The notes under the pieces were generated by a model. That model was not told the origin of the DNA and ran no database searches. It saw only the letters and a list, made by a program, of their open reading frames with translations. Of a stretch of 64,000 bases of DNA, positions 58,101 through 64,000 are shown piece by piece (positions within the stretch are counted from its first letter, which is position 1; every line of letters begins with the position of its first letter). Both the position numbers and the translations under genes were made by a program. This DNA comes from Charina bottae. Lineage: Eukaryota; Chordata; Lepidosauria; Squamata; Charinaidae. The stretch lies in contig JALMGJ010000025.1 in assembly GCA_023362775.1 (NCBI GenBank), positions 8,967,501 through 9,031,500 of the forward strand, in the 5' to 3' direction.

Positions 58101-58409
58101 TCACATCTGGGGCTAGTTGAACGTATCCTCTGTTCCTCCCCAGTAGCATTTTGACCATCTTCCGACCTGGGAGTCCCATCTTCCGATGGTATACCGACAT
58201 ATCTTTGGTTGTACTGATCCATTTAGTTTTCATGGCAAGAATACTGGGGTGGGTTGCCATTACCTTCCCCAGGGATCGTATTTAGTCTGACCTCTCTGCC
58301 ACGACCTTCCCGTCTTGGGTGTCCCTTCACGGTTTAGCTCATGGTTTCATTGAGGTGCTCAAGCTCCAGCACCACGACAAGGTAACGATCTCCTTTGCTG
58401 GAGATGTAA
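55176..58409 (-). mobile_element. BovB LINE, near full length (3.2 kb)
   Basis: Perfect 11-bp target-site duplication ATGAGAAATTT (55165-55175 and 58410-58420). The 5' end on the minus strand (GATCGTTACCTTGTCGTGGT, GCTGGAGCTTGAGCACCTC) matches the conserved BovB 5' terminus, and the 3' end is the BovB tail with AACAACAACACAACA. At 3.23 kb it is the usual full length. It lies inside the L1-like retroposon, so it is the younger of the two. Confidence 0.96.
55415..58222 (-). CDS. BovB endonuclease-reverse transcriptase ORF (lacks C-terminus)
   Basis: A 935-codon open frame. Residues ~70-305 form an apurinic-like (APE) endonuclease: TWNVRSM (Asn75), SELKWTG (Glu104), GDWNAK (Asp209/Asn211), SSDHEL (Asp302/His303), which nicks target DNA. 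Residues ~525-800 form the RT: DDGIPAELFK, AGFRKGRGTRDQI, FIDYSKAFDCVDH (catalytic Asp655), GVRQGCILSP and YADD (755-758). Both catalytic centres look intact. The frame stops at 55415-55417, where the sister copy has a Tyr codon (TAC against TAA); the remaining ~75 in-frame codons to the family end (RKRLNE, 55190) follow. A single base change therefore removes the C-terminal basic segment (KVEGKRKRGRPR). The start was taken at the first Met of the frame (MDQYNQRYVG). An upstream overlapping frame (58066-58260, MATHPSILAM) is typical of BovB leaders. Probably inactive or impaired. Confidence 0.93.
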   Translation of the reverse strand: MDQYNQRYVGIPSEDGTPRSEDGQNATGEEQRIRSTSPRCDDAASSKPKGRLAADGAGGERRIPCSKDQHTIGTWNVRSMSQGKLVVVIGEMSRLNIDILGVSELKWTGMGHFTSDDHQIYYCGQEDHRRNGVAFIINNKVAKAVLGYNPKNDRMISIRIQGKPFNITVIQIYAPTTDAEEAEVDQFYEDLQHLLDNTPKRDVIFITGDWNAKVGSQTTPGITGKHGLGEQNEAGHRLIEFCQDNSLCITNTLFQQPKRRLYTWTSPDGRHRNQIDYILCSQRWRTSIQSVKTRPGADCSSDHELLIAKFRIRLKRIGKTHRSVRYELTNIPKEYAVEVKNRFKGLDLVDRVPEELWTEVRNIVQEAATKNVPKKKKTKKARWLSAETLEVAQERRKAKGNSDRGRYAQLNAKFQRLARRDKELFLNKQCAEVEEDNRIGRTRDLFQKIRNIGGKFQAKMGMIKNKDGKDLTEAEEIKKRWQEYTEDLYRKDNNIGDSFDGVVSELEPDILKSEVEWALRSIANNKAAGDDGIPAELFKILQDDAVKVMHAICQQIWKTQEWLSDWKKSTYIPIPKKGSTKECSNYRTVALISHASKVMLKILQGRLQQFIERELPDVQAGFRKGRGTRDQIANIRWIMEKAREFQKNIYFCFIDYSKAFDCVDHNKLWQVLGGMGIQSHLVCLLRNLYNDQVATVRTEHGTTDWFKIGKGVRQGCILSPYLFNLYAEHIMRHAGLEESKAGVKIAGRNINNLRYADDTTLMAESEEELRSLMTKVKEESAKAGLQLNLKKTKIMATSLIDDWQIEGEKVEAVTDFVFLGAKITADADCSQEIRRRLLLGRRAMANLDKIVKSRDITLTTKVRIVKAMVFPVVTYGCESWTIRKAERRKIDAFELWCWRKILRVSWIPRRSNQSILQEIKPDCSLEGMILKAQLK

Positions 58410-58420
58410 ATGAGAAATTT

Positions 58421-59165
58421 ACAGATGCATAAAAACATGATATTTTAAGTGTAAGATACAAGATTATAAATAAATATGTTGATATTATATATTACTCTTT
58501 CTGGAGACACATTTATGAGAAGACAATGAGATGATGAGATGGAATTAGAATGTAGGTTATTACAAGAATATGTTGTATGTATTAGGTTATATGTTATGTT
58601 AGGTTTTGTATTTTTGCTATATTATGTATTATGTTATGTAATATGTTAGATTATGTATTAATGGAATATATAGTCATAACATGAACAGAATATACTGTAT
58701 TTTATTAGACGTAGATAAGGCCTTTATTTGTTTTACTAATTGGACTTTATTGAAGATATAAATATAGATGTAAAAATGGAAAGAGCAAATGGAAAACATT
58801 TAATTGATGCAACAACGAACATTTGATTACTATTCTAAGGAGTAGAAACCAGAGATGGATTGTTGGAAGATATCAAGAAAGGCGAAACCTATATGAAGAA
58901 CAGAAGATTGGATTATAGAAATCAAAGGCTATATGACAAAGAAAAGTTTCTGTGTATTGTATTAAGGACTAACATTTAAAGTTAATTGTTGTACTTAAAG
59001 TTCAAGGATAAATTGGAGGACATCTATTTTCTATATTTTTTTCTTGTTTGTTATTTTTTGACTTCACTTTTTCTTTTCCCTTTTCTTACTTTGTATTTCT
59101 ATTTCTTTTCTTTTGTATTAGCTTTTTATGTGTATTTTAAAATTAATAAAACTTATGGAAAAAAA
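58421..59165 (+). other. 3' part of the L1-like retroposon after the BovB insertion
   Basis: AT-rich, with TATGTTATGT-type low complexity (58570-58670), then a T-rich UTR and poly(A). No open frame of note. Confidence 0.6.
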
Positions 59166-59183
59166 AAAAGATGTAACAGAAAC

Positions 59184-59636
59184 AAAAACCTGGCATCTTC
59201 AGACATCTGCATTAAGTCACACAAACAGCCAATGGTCCCAGAAAGCAGGATGTTTTGAGCAAAACATGAGGCTGGGGGGTTTGTAAGTATAGGTCATTAT
59301 CTGTTTTGTCTTTGTATTTGGAAAGGTGTGTGAATTTCTCAAACTAGACTGATTTATGCTCAGTTTAACCTAAATGAATATAAATTGAAGGTACTGAAAT
59401 ATGCACTTCCTCCTGTTGACATCAGCCTTGTACTGAAAAGCCCAAAATCAAGTGCAATCTGTGAAGGAAACCACAAAAACTATCATTATAATTATTATAA
59501 ATCAATATGATTTTTCCAGAGATATGGAATATGAATTTTACTCTATCTCTGACATGGTAAATCAACTTAGGTTGAAAATATTTGATACGTGATTTAGAAG
59601 CACTCCCAGAGAGAGTATGTGTCTTTGTCAAACAAA
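59184..59636. other. Anonymous region
   Basis: Nothing recognised. Confidence 0.4.
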
Positions 59637-59771
59637 CAGGCTGTTCTCAAATCTGCTGCTCTCAAGATTATATTGGGATTCAAAACCCAGAATTATTTAG
59701 CAAGCTGACTGGGAAACTTTGGAAGTTGCATTCCCAACACATCTGGGTGGTGCCAGGTTGAGAAACAATGT
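59637..59771. mobile_element. hAT MITE (decayed)
   Basis: Left end CAGGCTGTTCTCAAATCTGC; right end TGCCAGGTTGAGAAACAATG, whose complement CATTGTTTCTCAACCTGGCA is the classic hAT MITE terminus. Internal ATTCAAAACCCAGAATTATT matches the CAACTCCCAGAATT core. No clean 8-bp TSD. Confidence 0.6.
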
Positions 59772-61857
59772 TGCAGTGCATATTTTAAGCAAGCAATGGA
59801 ATTGCAGGAAAGAAAAAAGTCATAGATATACTGCATCAGCAGATGGCCACAGCTGGATGTTGTTTAAGGATTTTTTCCCCCTAAAATCACCAGATTTAAG
59901 TAAAGACGGCTTTACTTCAGTGAGGTTCAGCTCTGTGCTAAATGTTTGGAAGATGAGTTAGATGTGCATATCACTGAAATTTTTTTTAAATTTAATTTTT
60001 TTTAAAAAAAAATGAGTTCTGCTTTGCTAGGGCAAATATTTTAGCAATCATTAATCTTTATTATTTGCGGAGTAGAAACTTTGCTGCATGATTTAATGAA
60101 CACAGTGTTAATTAATTTCCCTCACAAAAAAGCAATGGACCAAGTTAGAGCAAAACTTCAGAAAGCATATTGCAGAATATATGTCTGTGGGTGTGTTTTC
60201 TCACCATGGTGAAAACAAAAATTGGTTACTTTGAATAAGCCTTTTTGTTTTGACTGAGGCAACAATGTTGGGTTAAAAAAGGACAAAGTGGATTTTTCTC
60301 TCCTTATCTTTGTCAAATAATTCATCCAAACCACAGTCAGCATTCTTGTAATGGGATTAGTGAATCTATCAAGTTTATTGAGATTTAGGAAAAAAAAAGA
60401 TAAGCAAAAGGGGGGGGGGGGGAAATCCAAAACATTTGAACATGATAGTGCATCTCTGCAAAATATGCATTTGTGTACGTTGGAAATCAGTATAGGTTTA
60501 GTTCTTCAGTCTAGCCTGAGGCTGTGGTGAAAGAAAGTTCTAGAACAGGGACATTTCATTCATCCCTCTCTCTAATATATAAGCTTAGATTTTAGCAACA
60601 AAACTATGCAAGAGTTTGTAATCACATAGGTGCTGGCAGTGACTACTTCTGAACTATATGAGAATTTGAAATTAAATATGTAGGTGGTGCTTGTGCATGC
60701 TATTTCACATTATGTGGGCTTGGGTTGTTTTTAAATGCCTTACTTCAAAGCTATATTTAATTTTCCTTTATCTTTTGCTATCTTTCATGCCCAAAGTTCT
60801 AAATTCAGGGGAAAAAATGGAAAAACAAACAAACAAACAAACAAAAATAACAAAAAAATGGCAAATGGCTTCACATAATTAGTTTCTTTATCCTTGTACA
60901 CAGTGATCTTGTGAAATTTCTACAATCATTCACAAAACTTTGTGAATATCATAATTTCCCCCCTCATTACTCAGCTACTGAATGACTAAAGAAATTAGAT
61001 GTTAGTTTGACTGAATATAAACTAATAGCATTCTATCTTTGAGATATATTGTTGACTGATCAGTGACATCTGTCTACTTTAACCATGACTAAATCTGGAT
61101 TTAGTCCACCTAAATTTGTGGGATTTTAGGTGCCCATAATGTGAGGGAAGACTCTTACTGTGTATGTAGTTGTGTGAAAATGTTGATCATTCACTCAGAC
61201 AGCCTTTATTATGAAAAAAGTGCTACTATTGAATGATGGGTGTGGAAAAATAAAAAGGACTTTGGAATCTCAAAGTTTTACATAGTAGAATTTCTTCCTA
61301 ATGAGATGGGTGACGAACTGAGTAATTGGAAGGGAGAAGGGGGAAAAAGTCTAATTAACTGTAGTTACTAATTACTGGGCTCTGCATGAAAACACAGCTG
61401 GAGCCCTGATGACTGATCCTTACTTTAATTTTGCACGGGGGACATTAGATGCCATAGTAATCTACATTTATCCAGGCCTGATTTTATGAAGAGACTGGAA
61501 AACATAAATTTACCTTCAAAAACCATTATATCCCATCTATTAATACATCACTTTTGTCTGTCTGTCTGTCTGGGCAGCATTCATTATGTTACTACCCTAT
61601 TCTTGGTTAAGCTGACCTTGGGAGCCTGACTATGTGGTTTCTGAGAAGATAATGCATAGTTACACATTCAGCACAAGTTACAAAGCCTGCTGTATATCTA
61701 ACCGGCAAGTAAGTCTCCCTGAATTTAGTGGGCCTTGCTTTTCAGAATGTAAGCTATTTCTATGAATGATTATAGATAAACTAAGCACCTCAGAAACATG
61801 GCCATTATTTGTTCACAATAACAATACGGCTTGCAATAAGTAATGTAATGCATGTTC
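59772..61857. other. Anonymous region with possible conserved block
   Basis: No gene recognised. (AAAC)n near 60829-60845, a G-run at 60410, (TGTC)n at 61556-61572. A non-repetitive stretch at 61320-61520 holds several TAATT-type sites. Confidence 0.4.
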
Positions 61858-61868
61858 CATTTATAGTA

Positions 61869-61928
61869 AGTAAGTAAAGTTTATTGTTGTAACCACAGGT
61901 CATAACATAAGAATGACACTTATTCGTA
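61869..61928 (-). mobile_element. Tiny LINE 3'-tail insertion (60 bp)
   Basis: Flanked by an 11-bp direct repeat CATTTATAGTA (61858-61868 and 61929-61939). Minus-strand sense is TTATGACCTGTGGTTACAAC then AATAAACTTTACTTACTT, that is, a UTR with a short (CTTA)n tail, as in a severely 5'-truncated LINE. Family not identified. Confidence 0.6.
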
Positions 61929-61939
61929 CATTTATAGTA

Positions 61940-62347
61940 GTGATGGAGTGACATACTGAGTCTAAACGTTTCTGGTGTTTACAGTTTGGGGAAAGGGATT
62001 ATACTCCATGTGAAGTGTCATGCATCTCTGTCAGTACATGTATGTGTCTACTCAGTAAGTGTTATGTTGCCTTTTATTTTTGTCATCTTTAAAAACCCTC
62101 TAACTTTTGGTAAAGAAAGGACAAATGGCAACCCTAGTTGATTTGCTGCTACCATCAGGCTTACAACAGTGTGGCTAAACCAGGACGCTTTATATACATT
62201 TACTAAGGGTGCGGGAGGGGGAAGGAAAATTAAAAGAAGGACTTATTTCACTGGCCGTGTCATTTCACCTTATCTCTTTTTGGTTTTGTTTTCAAAGGGT
62301 TGCCTCAAAATACTTTCCAGATTTGACAAACGAAAAGGAGAATAGCA

Positions 62348-62349
<2 letters not shown>
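61940..62349. other. Anonymous region
   Basis: Nothing recognised. Confidence 0.4.
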
Positions 62350-62399
<50 letters not shown>

Positions 62400-62400
62400 C
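62350..62400. repeat. (TTAC)n microsatellite
   Basis: About 12 perfect units. Confidence 0.97.
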
Positions 62401-62847
62401 TCTTTCTGAATAAGAACAGAAAAGTGGAGAAGATTGTTAGACATCATTTATTAATTCTTCTTTCTTTATATTAACTAGTCTCACTTTTACCTTGGAAGCT
62501 GTATCTTAGAACACTAAGTTGCAGTAGGAAGTGTTCCAGCCCAGTCATTCAGCCATGCCTTCCTCCATGATTGCCTTTTCTAAGACCTCTCTATTCTCTG
62601 ATTTTCCATTTCACTCCTTGACCAGTTTCTCACTTTCTTAGCATTCTTGGCCCTCATAAGACTGTTTTGGGAAGGCCCTCCTTATGATCCCACCCCACTC
62701 AAAAGATGTTTGCCCCAATATTGTTAATACCTACAGTATATTCTGTATACTTTGGTTATATCGAGATTAAAATTTACCTTTGACTTTTTAAAATAGTGGG
62801 GATGATTACAACATTGAGCATTATAATGTCAAATACAAAGTCTTATG
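62401..62847. other. Anonymous region
   Basis: Nothing recognised. Confidence 0.4.
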
Positions 62848-62880
<33 letters not shown>

Positions 62881-62928
62881 CACACACACACACACACATA
62901 CAAACACACACACATACACATACACACA
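62848..62928. repeat. (TG)n-TATATA-(CA)n palindromic microsatellite
   Basis: A (TG)n tract followed through TATATATA by an (AC)n tract, so the two halves are mutually complementary and can form a hairpin. Confidence 0.96.
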
Positions 62929-63769
62929 TAGATACCCTTCCATATTCCATTATAACAGATGAGTTAAAGTTTACCTCTGGTTGATTTGCTTGGAATTAGG
63001 GATGGATTAATTTGAAAGATAAGTGAACCTTAGGGAATGGGAGATAAGAACTGAATTTCTAGTGGAAAACAGCCAAGTTTCATATGATTTGGATTTTGCT
63101 TTTAACATTTTGCACATCAACTACGCTAAGTGATCTGCTGAATGTGGAAGGGGTCAAGAACATTTGTTATAAATGAAATTAGAAAACCCAAGTTGAATAA
63201 TGATGGGAGCATGAGTTGACTCTAGTCTGTCTGTTTGTCTGTCTGTCTATCATCTAGTTACCTATTTAGAAAAAGAACAAATTGAACAAAAAAAAAGACA
63301 ACCACCAGATATATAACAAGATGATCCTGGATAGCTGTATAGATGGCAAATCAGTGCCTGGAAGAGAATAAAACAAATGCTGAAACACAAATGACAAATA
63401 TGACATTAGTACATCAAGGCCAATTGTGCAATGACTAGTTCAGGGATGGCCAGCCTGGACCAAACCTGGACCAAATCTAGCCTTGGGAAGCAGTATTTCT
63501 TAATCTCTCTCTGTCCTGCCAAATGTTAATCCAAGGTATAATTAATGTTTTTTAAGTCAAAGAATGTTTTGGCCTTTTGCTGATCCCTCAGGAGAGGCTC
63601 TCAAATGTTTCTCTCTATTTCATAAAAAATTAATTTTTGAAAAACTTTAATCCTAAACATAAACTTTGTTTATGCTGTCCCAACCACTATGCACAGCTGC
63701 TGAAAATCAGAGGCATGGTTTCCTGCCATTTTTAGAGGTCAAAAACTCAAGCACTGAGTTTTTGTAAGT
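62929..63769. other. Anonymous region
   Basis: Contains (TGTC)n at 63224-63250. No gene recognised. Confidence 0.4.
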
Positions 63770-63832
63770 TCTAAATTCTTCTTCTTGGCGATCACTCGTA
63801 GCTGAGTAAGATAGTCTTCAAGGGGTAAAATC

Positions 63833-64000
63833 TTAACAGTAGATCCGTAAGTGGCTGTAAAGGCCAATTCTGGAACCGCACAACCTCCCACAATGAGGGC
63901 ATAGGTTTCCAGGTGGAAGACGGTCACAATGAGGGTTTGCTTGACGTGCCTTCCTCTTAGCTTGTTTCTCCCTTTCTCCCTTTACTTGTGCTTCTTCAAA
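63833..64000 (-). pseudogene. LINE ORF C-terminal zinc finger, cut by window edge
   Basis: Minus-strand frame open from the window edge for 55 codons to TAA at 63833-63835. After a basic, charged stretch (KGEREKQAKRKARQ) it reads CPHCGRLCGSRIGLYSHLR, the C-terminal CxxC zinc-finger motif typical of one large group of animal non-LTR retrotransposon ORFs (CPxCGRxCxSRIGLxSHxR). The usual last His is Cys here. The UTR continues to about 63770 (GAGTGATCGCCAAGAAGAAG). The rest of the element would lie beyond 64000. Confidence 0.7.

Larger units (their letters stand above)
53806..59165 (+). mobile_element. L1-like non-autonomous retroposon, split by BovB
   Basis: Flanked by a 15-bp direct repeat AGATGTAACAGAAAC (53791-53805 and 59169-59183), extended by As that merge with the poly(A). 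The 3' end has AATAAA (59145-59150) and a poly(A) tail; the 3' UTR is T-rich. After removing the nested BovB and its duplicated target, the element is about 2.1 kb. It has a GC-richer 5' leader (TCAGAGCTCTGAGCTCTGAG, TTTCCACCGCGGAGAAG), a short frame starting MNAMKWPKEDSSSAENSK, a 127-codon frame (54699-55082) and a long AT-rich remainder. No endonuclease or RT, so it needs trans mobilisation, probably by L1. The architecture parallels the 9.3-kb element, but sequence identity is limited. Confidence 0.75.

Noticed and set aside
1..64000. CRISPR arrays, bacterial operons, phage or plasmid features
   Set aside because: Repeat content and gene structure are those of a vertebrate nuclear genome; no such arrays were seen.

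Overview
The window looks like AT-rich nuclear DNA from a squamate reptile (lizard or snake). I recognise no host protein-coding exon and no functional rRNA or tRNA gene. The species call rests on the repeats: several BovB (RTE-clade) LINEs including one nearly full-length copy, Sauria-type tRNA-derived SINEs, 5S-rRNA-headed SINEs, CR1 remnants, L1-like retroposons, a hammerhead-bearing Penelope-like fragment, hAT-type MITEs and many long microsatellites. This mix is typical of Squamata. The species cannot be fixed from the sequence, and the window is best read as intergenic or deep intronic.

Layout. 0-8.5 kb: mostly unrecognised AT-rich sequence with a BovB 3' tail (502-710), a hAT MITE (726-1034), a SINE (3146-3300), a second BovB tail (5920-6103), a 5S-headed SINE (7536-7725) and an RTE tail (8325-8528). 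9.3-11.3 kb: one complete minus-strand retroposon with a 16-bp target-site duplication (TSD). It has an L1-like 3' end, a tRNA-SINE module near its 5' end, and a nested Penelope-like hairpin with its own 17-bp TSD. 12.3-14.0 kb: a CR1 remnant abutting a broken RTE. 16-23 kb: microsatellites, CR1/SINE/LINE fragments and possible conserved non-coding sequence. 23.4-26.0 kb: a very GC-rich composite that starts like a hAT element and contains a GC-box/CCAAT array, a hairpin of about 185 bp per arm, and a ~153-bp satellite in direct and inverted orientation. 26.6-29.1 kb: a 5'-truncated BovB. 30.3-32.7 kb: a weak candidate small gene, an L1-like 3' portion, and a microsatellite flanked by inverted LINE ends. 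32.7-43.6 kb: mostly anonymous sequence with one clean solo LTR (36686-37489). 43.7-44.5 kb: a perfect 85-bp inverted repeat. 45-53 kb: old LINE/DNA-element remnants, an exact hAT MITE with 8-bp TSD (47075-47232), SINEs and microsatellites. 53.8-59.2 kb: a 2.1-kb L1-like retroposon with a 15-18-bp TSD, into which a 3.2-kb BovB (11-bp TSD) has inserted. 59-64 kb: anonymous sequence, a 60-bp retro-insertion, microsatellites, and the C-terminal zinc finger of another LINE at the right edge.

The identifiable genes are all mobile-element genes. BovB supplies an APE-type endonuclease plus reverse transcriptase; the L1-like elements and SINEs carry no reverse transcriptase and must have been moved in trans. 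The most unusual items are the SINE-containing L1-like retroposon, the inverted Penelope-like insertion with a hammerhead core, and the GC-rich foldback at 23.4-26.0 kb.
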